This document shows, in pieces, positions 45,161-54,190 of a DNA stretch of 64,000 nucleotides. Origin of the DNA: Luteirhabdus salina (GTDB lineage: Bacteria; Bacteroidota; Bacteroidia; Flavobacteriales; Flavobacteriaceae); assembly GCA_025384855.1 (NCBI GenBank), contig JALAHT010000003.1, positions 62,001 to 126,000 on the forward strand, read 5' to 3'. A program made the translations under genes and the position numbers. Position 1 is the stretch's first letter. Each line of letters begins with the position of its first letter. The notes beneath the pieces were generated by a model. That model searched no databases and had not been told where the DNA came from. It worked only from the letters and a program-made list of their open reading frames with translations.

Positions 45161-47887
45161 TTATAGTTGTTGATCCGGTTCGCGTCGCTTATCGTATTTG
45201 ATATCGCTAAGAACGGAAGATTTAATTCCGATAAAGAAATACCAAGAAGTGTTAATGCTACCTATAGGTGTCCAATTGAAACTCATTTGCCAACTTTCTA
45301 AATCGCGTTGAAACCGGAACTGTGTTAAGGTAACGCCTTTGTTTTTAAAGTCATATCCAGAGGAAACACCTACTTTCCAGCGCGGTGAAAGCTCCAGATT
45401 ACTACTAAACATCAAGGATTGTGAAGAAATTTCATCTTCGCGCCTATTGTTCGAGTAGGTGATAGTATAGGCTAGGCGCAAGTCCCATGGAATATCGAAG
45501 TTATACCAATCGCTATTGGTAACCGATTCGGTATCGTCATCTTCATCATAAATAGCACCGCTGTTTATATTGGTAGTTTCACCAAAAAGGTCGTCGGGGC
45601 GACCGCCATTTCGAAAGGTTTCATCATCAAACCGATTCGTGGTTTCCTCTTCTCCTTCAAAATCCCTACTCGAAAATGAATAGTTAATACTAACGTTCGC
45701 GCCTGTTAATCGAAACAAACTACCGCCATTATTGATGTTGAATTCATCAATTCTCTGATTGCTGTTATTTAAGGCATACGGATCTAAACGACCATTGAAG
45801 TTAAAATCAAGTTTCTCTACAATTGGAATACTACCGGTAAAATTAAGCGGGCTCCACTGAAGCGAATCGCCAGCGAGGTTATAGGAAGTAGAGAAATTCA
45901 AGTTGTTTAGTAGTTTCACTTTTTTTGGTTCAGTAGCGGTAGTATCGCGATCGCGAACCTTGGCCTCTAGTGTATTGCTAAGTGACATCCCGATGCTGCT
46001 GGAATAATTCTGCCCTGGCGCTCCATACAGTGTATTCTGAAATCGGGAATAGGTAATAATATCTTCATCTACAGCCGGATCTGCCGTATTGGGAACGCGA
46101 TATTCATCGTAGAACTGATCAAACCCAGGATTTATGTTATAACTTATGGAGGGTCGTACGACGTGCCGTAATGCTTGAACCTTTTTGTCTTCACCAAAAT
46201 TGAAGGTTCCATAAATCGTTGTTCCCAAACTAGTGGAAAAATTATACGTGGCATAGCGGTCGAAACCATTTATGGTGTCGATTACTTCACCCCCTAACCC
46301 TTCGTTAACGTTTGGGTCGTAGCGCCGTTCAAAAGTACGGGCGGTCCATGTTTCCTGAAGCCTGGTATTGGCGGAAGCACTGATGTAGTTCAGGATTTTG
46401 AAATTCGTATTAATTGGAATGGTATGTCGCGCACCGATTTGTGCATTATCGAACATTTCGGGCTTAAAGAATAATGAATCGACCGTTTGAATACGATTCT
46501 CGGCGGCTACATCATATTGGAAGTTGATATTTTGAATGATTCCCTTTTTCGCTCCGTTTGCAGGGGCAAATGGATATATTCTAGACACGCTTCCGTTGAA
46601 ATTGGGCAGCGACATATTGATGGTCTGTGTGTTAGTGTTTTGAGAATGGGTGGCAGCAACAGAGAGATTCACCTGCGGCTCACCTTCAAAAGTTTTGGAA
46701 TAGGAAACCGATGAGCTCAGGGTATTAACCAAGGCACTTGCATTATTGGTTTGGTTAATCGACTGTTGGTAATAGCGGCTACTACCTAAGTTAACCGAGG
46801 CTGAAAAGCGAGAACTCGGACTCGCCTTTTGGTCCTGGGTGTGGTTCCACCGCAAGTTATACACCGAACTTTGACTGAATTCCGGGAACCCTCTTTCACT
46901 ATTGATTAGGTTTTCATACCTAAAACTTAAATTTCCCCGAAATTTATAGCGAAGCGCATAGGCCGATTCAACCCTAAACCCATAACTGCCATTTGTGTAA
47001 TAATCGCCTAAGACGGTTAAATCCACATAATCGCTTAAAGCAAAATAATATCCTCCATTCTGAAAGAAAAATCCACGTCTGTTTTGTTCACCGATGGTAG
47101 GGATTATAAACCCTGACGTTCGGTCTTCCGTAAGCGGAAAATAGGCAAAAGGTAATCCGATGGGCGTCGGTACATCGGCGATATACATATTGGTAAGCCC
47201 TGTCACGATCTTTTTCTTCGGTACAAATTTGGCCTTTCGCGTATAAAAGTAATACTCGGGATCATCGATATTTTTTGATGTGGTAAACTTCACATTCCGT
47301 AAGAAGACTACGGAATCGTTCACTTTTTTGGTCACCTCTGCAATAACGTTGAAATTATTCTGATTGGTTCTAGAGTTGTATACCAATGCCTTTTCGGAAT
47401 CGAAATTGAAACGGATACTATCCGGACGAACCTCGTTGGCCGCTTGTACAAAAATTGGTTTCTGCGTATACGTTCCGGCGCTATCGATCCCCTTCGCATA
47501 TACTTCATTTTTATTATAATCCAAGATAATAAGCCCAGCATCAATTCGCATATCGCCATAAATAACGTAGGCTTTGTTATACATGTAAACCTTCTTAGCC
47601 TCACGGTCGATATACACATAATCTTCACCGTAATAGTCTACCACATCCGTCAGCATTTCTTTTTTTGGCTGAATGCTATCGTTTTTAATCGAATCCTGAA
47701 CGGCAATATTCACGATAGGCTCCTCTTCTGAAGGAATAGAATCTTGTTCCTCGGCTGGTAAATCAGGTTGATTTATAGGTGGAATATCCTGTGCGTGCAA
47801 TGCTACGCTGCCCCAAAGCAGGACCGTACAGAAAAAAAGTATGCGGTGGATGGCAGTTTGCAATGCTTTTAGGCTATTTTGAAGCAT
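45161..47887 (-). CDS. lptD: LPS assembly outer-membrane protein LptD
   Basis: A 908-residue protein with a signal region (ILFFCTVLLWGSVALHAQ), a Pro/Asp/Glu-rich segment, an OstA/LptA-like jellyroll (about 80-240: KKVYMYNKAYVIYGDMRIDAGLIILDYNKNEVYAKG in outline), and a large C-terminal beta-barrel (LPFAYFPLTEDRTSGFIIPTIG is the characteristic LptD entry block). It inserts LPS in the outer leaflet. The N-terminal cysteines of proteobacterial LptD are not seen, as in other Bacteroidota. LptE is not in the window. Divergent from the amidase gene. Confidence 0.92.
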   Translation of the reverse strand: MLQNSLKALQTAIHRILFFCTVLLWGSVALHAQDIPPINQPDLPAEEQDSIPSEEEPIVNIAVQDSIKNDSIQPKKEMLTDVVDYYGEDYVYIDREAKKVYMYNKAYVIYGDMRIDAGLIILDYNKNEVYAKGIDSAGTYTQKPIFVQAANEVRPDSIRFNFDSEKALVYNSRTNQNNFNVIAEVTKKVNDSVVFLRNVKFTTSKNIDDPEYYFYTRKAKFVPKKKIVTGLTNMYIADVPTPIGLPFAYFPLTEDRTSGFIIPTIGEQNRRGFFFQNGGYYFALSDYVDLTVLGDYYTNGSYGFRVESAYALRYKFRGNLSFRYENLINSERGFPEFSQSSVYNLRWNHTQDQKASPSSRFSASVNLGSSRYYQQSINQTNNASALVNTLSSSVSYSKTFEGEPQVNLSVAATHSQNTNTQTINMSLPNFNGSVSRIYPFAPANGAKKGIIQNINFQYDVAAENRIQTVDSLFFKPEMFDNAQIGARHTIPINTNFKILNYISASANTRLQETWTARTFERRYDPNVNEGLGGEVIDTINGFDRYATYNFSTSLGTTIYGTFNFGEDKKVQALRHVVRPSISYNINPGFDQFYDEYRVPNTADPAVDEDIITYSRFQNTLYGAPGQNYSSSIGMSLSNTLEAKVRDRDTTATEPKKVKLLNNLNFSTSYNLAGDSLQWSPLNFTGSIPIVEKLDFNFNGRLDPYALNNSNQRIDEFNINNGGSLFRLTGANVSINYSFSSRDFEGEEETTNRFDDETFRNGGRPDDLFGETTNINSGAIYDEDDDTESVTNSDWYNFDIPWDLRLAYTITYSNNRREDEISSQSLMFSSNLELSPRWKVGVSSGYDFKNKGVTLTQFRFQRDLESWQMSFNWTPIGSINTSWYFFIGIKSSVLSDIKYDKRREPDQQL

Positions 47888-48097
47888 GAATATCCGTGTA
47901 ATAAAACAGACGTAAAATTTGGGACGGTGTCACACGAATTTCATTTAAATTTTTTCAACTTTGCTGTATCTTTCAGTCCAACTAGGAACCGTTCTTGGCT
48001 TGGTTTTTGAAACCCCAAAATTAAGCATATTTTTCGGGCTGTAATTTTTTAGACTGAATTTTTGAAATAACGAATACTTCAAAACGTTACCATTTAT

Positions 48098-49225
48098 ATG
48101 AAACGAACTGGGCTTCACCTCTTCACCTTTTCAATTTTACTACTATTGGTAGGTTTCGTTGCCGTTGCCAACCACAATAACGATACCAGAAAACCTTTTG
48201 TTGTGGTGCTGGATGCAGGGCATGGGGGACATGACTCTGGAAACCGCGGTAATGGCTACGAAGAAGCAGAGATCGCGCTTAGTATCGTGTTGAAAGTTGG
48301 AGCTATTTTAGAGAAGAATCCCGATATTCAAGTAATCTATACGCGAAATAACGACACCTTCGTGACGTTGCGCGGACGAGCAGCTATCGCTAACCAAGCT
48401 GATGCCGACCTTTTTGTTTCGGTACATTGCAATGCCCATAGCAGTGCTGCCTATGGAACGGAAACCTTTGTATTGGGACTTCATAAAACACAAGCAAACT
48501 TTGAAATTGCCAAAAAGGAGAACGAGGTTATTTTTCTAGAGGAAAATTATGAAGAAAATTATGCCGGCTTCGACCCGAGTTCACCAGAGTCGCTTATTGG
48601 ACTTACCTTAATGCAAGAGGAATATTTGGATCAAAGTATACTGTTGGCAAGTTTGGTTCAGAATAACTTCACCAAAAAATTAAAACGAAAAAACCGGGAT
48701 GTTAAACAGGCTGGCTTCTGGGTGTTGCACAATACGTACATGCCAAGTGTATTGATCGAGACAGGATTTCTTACAAATAAAAATGAAGGATCTTATCTCA
48801 ATTCTAAAAAAGGCCAAAATGAAATGGCCGATGAGATTGCCGATGCCATTATTAGCTACAAAAACAGTTTGTCCATTGCTACTCCAAAAGCGCAGGAGCC
48901 AAAGATGGAAGAGGAAGAGATAGATAAGGCCTTAGCGACCGTTAAGGAGAAAGTATATCCCGAGGTCACCTTCCGAGTGCAGCTAGCAGCAAGCAGAAAG
49001 AAAATCAAGGAGAAACCCGAAAACTTTAAGGGACTAAAAGATGTATCGCGGGAAAAAGAAGGCGAATTGTATAAATACTACTACGGAAGCACATCCGACT
49101 ACAACAAAATTCAATTAATGCAAACCTATGCGCGCGAAAAGGGATATGCCTCTTGCTATATCGTTGCGTTTAAGGATGGAAAGAAACTGAAACCATCTGA
49201 AGTGTTAAAATCGGAAGATAAGTAA
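48098..49225 (+). CDS. N-acetylmuramoyl-L-alanine amidase (Amidase_3)
   Basis: A 375-residue zinc amidase. After a signal helix (LHLFTFSILLLLVGFVAVA) comes Amidase_3 with the zinc ligands in VVLDAGHGGHDSGNRG (His), YEEAEIALSI (Glu) and LFVSVHCNAHS (His), and catalytic Glu in PSVLIETGFLTNKNEG. A C-terminal SPOR-like domain (about 295-360, FRVQLAASRKKIKEKPENFKG) may bind denuded glycan strands at division sites. It splits the peptide from MurNAc. The mlaD-like gene follows. Confidence 0.93.
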   Translation: MKRTGLHLFTFSILLLLVGFVAVANHNNDTRKPFVVVLDAGHGGHDSGNRGNGYEEAEIALSIVLKVGAILEKNPDIQVIYTRNNDTFVTLRGRAAIANQADADLFVSVHCNAHSSAAYGTETFVLGLHKTQANFEIAKKENEVIFLEENYEENYAGFDPSSPESLIGLTLMQEEYLDQSILLASLVQNNFTKKLKRKNRDVKQAGFWVLHNTYMPSVLIETGFLTNKNEGSYLNSKKGQNEMADEIADAIISYKNSLSIATPKAQEPKMEEEEIDKALATVKEKVYPEVTFRVQLAASRKKIKEKPENFKGLKDVSREKEGELYKYYYGSTSDYNKIQLMQTYAREKGYASCYIVAFKDGKKLKPSEVLKSEDK

Positions 49226-49248
49226 GGCGGTTTTTCTATATTTATGGC

Positions 49249-49256
49249 TACTTTTG
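49249..49256 (+). promoter_or_regulatory. Possible -7 element (TACTTTTG) of the MlaD-like gene
   Basis: Exact TAnnTTTG 22 nt before the TTG start at 49279; no TTG at the -33 distance. May give the MlaD-like gene its own promoter behind the amidase gene. Confidence 0.3.
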
Positions 49257-49278
49257 TTGTGTAACCAAACTCCATCAT

Positions 49279-50241
49279 TTGAAATTATCTAGAGAAGTTA
49301 AAACCGGCATTCTTGCCATTGGTGCTATTTTGCTGTTCATTTTTGGCTACAGCTATTTAAAAGGCACCAATCTCCTTACCAATCAACGTACCTTTTATGT
49401 GAAATATCAAAATGTGGAAGGACTGGCAAAGTCAGCTCCCGTTACCATTAATGGTCTGAAGGTTGGAAAGGTGCAGAATATCGATTTTGAAGATGAAAAG
49501 GGTGGTTTGGTTGTGGAATTCACCGTCGAAAAGGATTTCGATTTTTCCAAAAGAAGTTTAGTCCGTATTTACAGCAGTGGACTCATCGGCGGAAAATCGC
49601 TAGGTGTTTTTCCAGAATATTCCCAAGGGGAAATGGCTAAATCTGGCGACACCTTGCCTGGAAGTGTAGAAAAAGGAATGATCGATGCCGTAGCCGAGCG
49701 CCTTGGTCCACTCGAGGAAAAAGTACAGAATACCTTGGCTGTTGTAGATACGCTTCTTCTTAGCGTTAATGATATAATTGATGAAAAAACGCGAAATAAT
49801 CTTAAGACCGCTATTTCAAATATTAGCCAAGCCTCTGGACGTTTTGAGGGAATTACAACCAATTTAGAAGGAATTACAGGTAAAACCGATCGCTTATTGG
49901 CGAATAATGAAGAGAAATTGAACCGTTCCTTTACTAATCTAGACGTTACTACCGAGAACTTCGCACGGTTATCAGACTCCCTTGCCCAAATTGAAACAGG
50001 AAAAATGGTGCGAGATATTGAAGAAGTAACCGCACAATTAAATGCGATAGTGGGTAGCGTTGATAATGGTGAAGGCAGTATCGGTAAATTGTTGAAAGAC
50101 GAACAACTCTATAATAACTTGGAAGGTGCTTCACGTCAGTTGGAGCAACTACTTCAAGATTTAAAGTTGAATCCGAAACGCTACGTTCACTTTTCACTTT
50201 TCGGAAAAAAACCAAAACCGTACGAACAACCAGAAGAATAA
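49279..50241 (+). CDS. MlaD-family (MCE) lipid-transport protein
   Basis: A 320-residue protein with one N-terminal membrane helix (KTGILAIGAILLFIFGYSYLKG) and an MCE domain (RTFYVKYQNVEGLAKSAPVTINGLKVGKVQNIDF, about 36-110 in outline), then a long helical tail with repeated Asn/Leu-Thr/Ser pattern, and GSVDNGEGSIGKLLKDEQLYNNL. MCE proteins form hexameric rings that carry phospholipid between membranes, with the MlaE-MlaF permease/ATPase elsewhere. Start is TTG 49279. Located among envelope genes (LptD, TamB, amidase). Confidence 0.9.
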   Translation: MKLSREVKTGILAIGAILLFIFGYSYLKGTNLLTNQRTFYVKYQNVEGLAKSAPVTINGLKVGKVQNIDFEDEKGGLVVEFTVEKDFDFSKRSLVRIYSSGLIGGKSLGVFPEYSQGEMAKSGDTLPGSVEKGMIDAVAERLGPLEEKVQNTLAVVDTLLLSVNDIIDEKTRNNLKTAISNISQASGRFEGITTNLEGITGKTDRLLANNEEKLNRSFTNLDVTTENFARLSDSLAQIETGKMVRDIEEVTAQLNAIVGSVDNGEGSIGKLLKDEQLYNNLEGASRQLEQLLQDLKLNPKRYVHFSLFGKKPKPYEQPEE

Positions 50242-50246
50242 TCTAG

Positions 50247-51581
50247 ATGATGCACTATCTACCCAACATTCTATTCCTTATTGCACTTGCGGCCGGTATC
50301 GGCTATTTCACCATGAATATCCAAAAGATCATTCGAAATGTGAAACTAGGGCGCGATGTAGATGTAAGCGACCATAAGAAAGAGCGTTGGAGTAATGTGG
50401 TTCGAATCGCACTAGGACAGTCGAAGATGGTGGTGCGTCCGATTGCTGGGATTCTTCATGTCATTGTATATGTAGGCTTCGTTATTATCAATATTGAAGT
50501 GTTAGAGATAATCATTGACGGTATCTTCGGAACCCACCGAATCTTTGCCTTTTTAGGGCCAGTGTATGATATCTTGATCGCTTCTTTTGAAATATTGGCG
50601 TTCTTGGTGTTTGTAAGTGTCATTTTCTTTTGGACACGAAGAAATATTCAGCGCATTAGAAGGTTTTGGGCACGTGAAATGACGTCATGGCCGAAGAATG
50701 ACGCCAACTATATTTTGTATTTTGAAATGGTGCTTATGTTGCTTTTCCTTACGATGAATGCAGCTGATCTACAACTTCAACAAATGGGCGCCGACCATTA
50801 TGTACAGGCAGGTAGTTTTCCAGTGAGTCAATACATTGCTCCACTGTTTGATGGTATGTCGGAAGGCAGCATAATTGCAATAGAGAGGACAGCCTGGTGG
50901 CTTCACATTTTGGGAATCCTTATTTTCTTGAATTATCTATATTGGTCGAAACACCTTCATATTATCCTTGCATTTCCGAATGTGTATTTGGGAAGAGTGC
51001 AGCCGAAAGGACAGTTTAAAAACTTGGAAAGCGTTAAGAAGGAAGTTGAGTTGATGATGGATCCCAATGCCGATCCTTTTGCAGCTCCTGCTGAAACGGA
51101 AGAGGAGGGAGCAGAGCCTGAAAAATTCGGCGCTAGCGATGTAATGGATTTAAATCAAGTGCAGCTGCTGAATGCCTATACCTGTACGGAATGTGGACGC
51201 TGTACGAGTGAATGTCCCGCGAATCAAACGGGTAAGAAACTTTCCCCACGAAAAATTATGATGGATACGCGCGACCGACTGGAAGAAGTGGGCGCAAACA
51301 TCAATAAGAATGGCAAGTTCGTAGACGATGGAAAGCAATTGTTAGATGATTATATCCTACGAGAGGAATTGTGGGCCTGTACAACCTGTAACGCTTGTGT
51401 AGAAGCGTGTCCCGTAAGTATTGACCCGCTTTCAATCATTATGGATATGAGACAATATCTTGTGATGGAACAGAGTGCAGCCCCGAACGAACTGAATGTT
51501 GCCATGACCAATATCGAAAACAATGGGGCACCATGGCCGTATAACCAAATGGATCGGTTAAACTGGAAAAACGAAGCCTGA
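50247..51581 (+). CDS. Membrane-bound Fe-S oxidoreductase subunit (HdrE/GlcF-like)
   Basis: A 444-residue protein with about five membrane helices in residues 1-250 (cytochrome b-like HdrE/NarI region), an acidic Glu/Ala linker near 270-290, and a 4Fe-4S dicluster domain with CTECGRCTSECP and CTTCNACVEACP (about 310-400). It should pass electrons from or to the quinone pool. Gene order (this gene, a HAD gene, a CCG-domain Fe-S gene) points to a two-subunit heterodisulfide-reductase-like complex common in Bacteroidota; the soluble substrate is not known. Confidence 0.88.
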   Translation: MMHYLPNILFLIALAAGIGYFTMNIQKIIRNVKLGRDVDVSDHKKERWSNVVRIALGQSKMVVRPIAGILHVIVYVGFVIINIEVLEIIIDGIFGTHRIFAFLGPVYDILIASFEILAFLVFVSVIFFWTRRNIQRIRRFWAREMTSWPKNDANYILYFEMVLMLLFLTMNAADLQLQQMGADHYVQAGSFPVSQYIAPLFDGMSEGSIIAIERTAWWLHILGILIFLNYLYWSKHLHIILAFPNVYLGRVQPKGQFKNLESVKKEVELMMDPNADPFAAPAETEEEGAEPEKFGASDVMDLNQVQLLNAYTCTECGRCTSECPANQTGKKLSPRKIMMDTRDRLEEVGANINKNGKFVDDGKQLLDDYILREELWACTTCNACVEACPVSIDPLSIIMDMRQYLVMEQSAAPNELNVAMTNIENNGAPWPYNQMDRLNWKNEA

Positions 51582-52015
51582 TGAAAAAGGAAGAAGTTGA
51601 AAAGTTACTGCACGACAAGGTAGAAGAAGGAGCACATGTAAGTCCTGTTCTGCCCAAAGGAATCAAGAACTATTTAATTGATATCGACGGCACTATTTGC
51701 GATGATATTCCGAATGAGGAACCTGAGCGAATGGCTACCGCCAAAGTATATCCCGATGCATTGAAAACCCTAAATAGATGGTACGAGAAAGGACATATGA
51801 TTTGCTTTTTCACCTCGAGAACGGAAGACCATCGTAAAGTGACAGAGGAATGGCTAAATAAGCATGGCTTTAAATATCATTCATTACTAATGGGAAAACC
51901 AAGGGGAGGGAACTATCATTGGATTGATAACCACTTGGTGAAAGCTACACGATATAAAGGAAAATTTACCGATTTGGTCGATAAGGAAGTGACCATACAA
52001 GTTTTTAAAGATTAA
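51581..52015 (+). CDS. HAD-like phosphatase family protein
   Basis: A 144-residue protein with HAD motif I NYLIDIDGTICDD (nucleophile Asp and DxDGT pattern, residues about 31-43), motif II FFTSRTEDHRK, and a C-terminal WIDNHLVKAT where the motif IV Asp lies. There is no cap domain. Such proteins are sometimes labelled phosphoheptose isomerase in flavobacterial genomes, but that family's fold is not present; a small phosphatase is more likely. It overlaps the stop of the Fe-S gene (ATG at TGATG) and is followed by the CCG-domain gene after 6 nt. Confidence 0.78.
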   Translation: MKKEEVEKLLHDKVEEGAHVSPVLPKGIKNYLIDIDGTICDDIPNEEPERMATAKVYPDALKTLNRWYEKGHMICFFTSRTEDHRKVTEEWLNKHGFKYHSLLMGKPRGGNYHWIDNHLVKATRYKGKFTDLVDKEVTIQVFKD

Positions 52016-52021
52016 AAGTAT

Positions 52022-52813
52022 ATGAGCGAAACGATTCAAGTGCCTACAATGGCCGAATATATGGCGGAAGGAAAGAAACCTGAAGTACTGTTTTGGGTAG
52101 GCTGTGCCGGAAGTTTCGACGATCGCGCAAAAAAGATAACAAAGGCTTTTGTGAAATTACTTCATAATGCCGGTGTCGATTTTGCCGTATTGGGAACCGA
52201 GGAAAGCTGTACGGGCGATCCTGCTAAGCGAGCCGGAAACGAATTTCTGTTTCAAATGCAGGCCATGACCAATATCGAAGTGTTGAATGGCTATGAAATC
52301 GAAAAAATTGTAACGGCCTGTCCGCACTGCTTCAATACAATCAAAAATGAATATCCGGGGTTGGGTGGAAACTATAAGGTGATGCACCACACCCAATTCC
52401 TAAAGTCTTTGTTAGAAGAAGGCAGGTTGAAGGTTGAAGGTGGAAAGTTTAAGGGAAAGAAAATTACGTTTCACGACCCTTGTTATTTAGGACGAGCGAA
52501 TGGTGAATATGAAGCGCCTCGTGATTTATTGCGAAAGCTTGAAGTGGAATTAGTAGAGATGAAGCGTTGCAAGTCACGTGGACTCTGCTGCGGAGCCGGT
52601 GGTGCCCAAATGTTTAAGGAGCCTGAGGAAGGGAAGAAAGATGTTAACATTGAGCGTACCGAGGAAGCATTAGAACTAAATCCAAGCGTCATTGCTGCTG
52701 CTTGCCCGTTTTGTAATACCATGATGACCGATGGGGTGAAAGGAAAGGAGAAGGAAGACCAAACGGCTGTTATGGATATTGCTGAACTGATTGCGCAAGC
52801 GGAAGATCTATAA
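52022..52813 (+). CDS. Heterodisulfide reductase-related Fe-S protein (CCG domains)
   Basis: A 263-residue protein with two CCG (DUF224) domains: first with FWVGCAGSFDDRAKKI, CTGDPAKRAGNE and TACPHCFNTIKNEYP; second with HDPCYLGR, SRGLCCGAGGAQMF and ACPFCNTMMTDG. These Cys-rich domains hold the noncubane 4Fe-4S cluster in HdrB/GlcF proteins. Together with the membrane Fe-S gene at 50247 it should form a membrane-bound oxidoreductase. It ends with a strong terminator. Confidence 0.9.
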   Translation: MSETIQVPTMAEYMAEGKKPEVLFWVGCAGSFDDRAKKITKAFVKLLHNAGVDFAVLGTEESCTGDPAKRAGNEFLFQMQAMTNIEVLNGYEIEKIVTACPHCFNTIKNEYPGLGGNYKVMHHTQFLKSLLEEGRLKVEGGKFKGKKITFHDPCYLGRANGEYEAPRDLLRKLEVELVEMKRCKSRGLCCGAGGAQMFKEPEEGKKDVNIERTEEALELNPSVIAAACPFCNTMMTDGVKGKEKEDQTAVMDIAELIAQAEDL

Positions 52814-52821
52814 AAAGGTAT

Positions 52822-52846
52822 AACCCTGTAAATCCACAGGGTTTTT
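52822..52846 (+). terminator. Rho-independent terminator
   Basis: AACCCTGT and ACAGGGTT form an 8-bp stem around AAATCC with five T following. It ends the Fe-S operon. Confidence 0.88.
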
Positions 52847-52866
52847 AAATAATCCATAATGTAAAG

Positions 52867-52914
52867 TTTATTTTACAAAATAAATAGTATATTTGTCATA
52901 TAGTAAAATATACT
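52867..52914 (+). promoter_or_regulatory. Promoter with two perfect palindromes before the membrane protein-XRE pair
   Basis: TTTATTTTACAAAATAAA (52867-52884) is a perfect 8+2+8 palindrome. AGTATATTT (52886-52894) and AAATATACT (52906-52914) form a perfect 9-bp inverted repeat with an 11-nt spacer. The second overlaps TATATTTG (52888-52895), an exact TAnnTTTG -7 element. The ATG follows at 52919. This is what an autoregulated XRE operon would look like. Confidence 0.55.
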
Positions 52915-52918
52915 TGTT

Positions 52919-53365
52919 ATGGATTTAAAAGAAATATACCAATGGGACCGTCGAATGGCAGAAAAGTTACGGAGGTTCCAATTGCCGCATTCGTATCAAA
53001 GGATGGGACTAGCTATTGCGATTTTTGCATTTGTGGGATTGATTGCTAGAAAGTTTATGGCAACCGAACCAGAATGGATTCGAAGTGTATGCCTAAACTT
53101 GATTTTAGTGGGATTGTTGATAATTTCACTATCAAAAGAAAAGGTTGAAGATGAATACATCGCTATGTTGCGCTCGCGCTCGTATCAGTTTGCCTTTATA
53201 ATGGGAGTGTTATATGTTTTAATTCAGCCATATGTCACTTATGCGGTTGAATATCTCTTCAATCCTGAAGAAGCGGAAGTGCAAATGAGCTACTTTCAGG
53301 CCATTGCCTTTATGTTAATGGTGCAGCTCTTATTCTTCAAAGTCTTTTTAAAGAAGTGCTCCTGA
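52919..53365 (+). CDS. Hypothetical four-helix membrane protein
   Basis: A 148-residue protein with four likely membrane helices (about 28-46, 55-72, 92-110 and 125-142). Its amphipathic N-terminus (MDLKEIYQWDRRMAEKLRRFQ) is basic. No named family recognised; it resembles the membrane partners that precede small YozG-type XRE regulators in many bacteria. The regulator gene overlaps the stop (TGATG). It may be a sensor or transporter controlled by its neighbour. Confidence 0.7.
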   Translation: MDLKEIYQWDRRMAEKLRRFQLPHSYQRMGLAIAIFAFVGLIARKFMATEPEWIRSVCLNLILVGLLIISLSKEKVEDEYIAMLRSRSYQFAFIMGVLYVLIQPYVTYAVEYLFNPEEAEVQMSYFQAIAFMLMVQLLFFKVFLKKCS

Positions 53366-53565
53366 TGAAAAATACCGTAAAAGTACAACGTGTCATTTTA
53401 GATCTTACACAGGAGGAATTAGCCGAAAAGATAGGAGTATCTAGGCAGACCATTAGTTCCATAGAAAAAGGCCGCTACGTTCCTTCAACCGTGTTGGCCC
53501 TAAAACTTTCCAAGCTTTTCAACAAACCGATTCATGAATTCTTCAGTTTAGAGGAAGGTGATTAA
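53365..53565 (+). CDS. XRE-family (YozG-like) transcriptional regulator
   Basis: A 66-residue helix-turn-helix protein: MKNTVKVQRVILDLTQEELAEKIGVSRQTISSIEKGRYVPSTVLALKLSKLFN in outline, with the QEELAEKIGVSRQTISSIE helix pair. The minimal domain ends in an acidic tail (FSLEEGD). ATG 53365 overlaps the stop of the membrane protein; a GTG 9 nt earlier is less likely. It probably represses its own operon through the palindromes at 52867-52914. Confidence 0.92.
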   Translation: MKNTVKVQRVILDLTQEELAEKIGVSRQTISSIEKGRYVPSTVLALKLSKLFNKPIHEFFSLEEGD

Positions 53566-53566
53566 A

Positions 53567-54115
53567 CTATAGTTCATTTTCTACGATGCGAAAAGGGTAG
53601 GCTTCTTTGGCGGATTGCAGTTCAGCTTCAGTCAATTTATCTTCAGCTTTCTTGAATTTCTTTGCTATATACTTCTTCCGAAGAGAAAGATATGCTGAAG
53701 TAATTTCGTTCTGAACCGTTATATAATGCTTATACGAAGCATTGGGATGCAATTTAATCGATATCGAAGCCTTCAATGGCGTATCAGACAAGGCTTCATC
53801 ATTAGCGCCCGAGCAATAATCGCAACTTCCATCACCATTGTTATCGATAAAGGCAATAAGTGCAGCTTCAATAGTATCGTACGTCGCTTTTTCATTATTC
53901 AGGGAAAGTTCGCCGGCTTCGTTGATTGCGATTTCAAAAAGATTTTGTTCTTCAACCTTTAAATTACAGTCACTGCCGGGTGGACAAGGCTGCGGTATGC
54001 CCCGAACAATTCCTTTATCGTTGGATAGGGTAGTGGTAACCAGAAAAAAGATTAATAGTAAAAAGGCGATGTCGGCCATGCTTCCGGCCTGAATGCTAGG
54101 TGCTGATCGTTTCAT
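53567..54115 (-). CDS. exbD: ExbD/TolR-like biopolymer transport protein
   Basis: A 182-residue single-span protein: N-terminus MKRSAPSIQAGSMADIAFLLLIFFLVTTT with the membrane Asp of ExbD (in MADIAF). The periplasmic domain has a CPPGSDC pair and a DNNGDGSCDYCSG stretch, so it contains four cysteines and a short Asp/Gly loop. The frame is open 8 codons upstream (ATG 54139), but the family start is the ATG at 54115. ExbB and TonB partner genes are not in this window. It converges with the XRE gene, 1 nt apart. Confidence 0.85.
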   Translation of the reverse strand: MKRSAPSIQAGSMADIAFLLLIFFLVTTTLSNDKGIVRGIPQPCPPGSDCNLKVEEQNLFEIAINEAGELSLNNEKATYDTIEAALIAFIDNNGDGSCDYCSGANDEALSDTPLKASISIKLHPNASYKHYITVQNEITSAYLSLRKKYIAKKFKKAEDKLTEAELQSAKEAYPFRIVENEL

Positions 54116-54190
54116 AATTGAATAGTTTAGTGTATTCAATTATTCACAACAAAAGTGCCAAGTTATAATAAATCAATTTTCAAAGCTACC

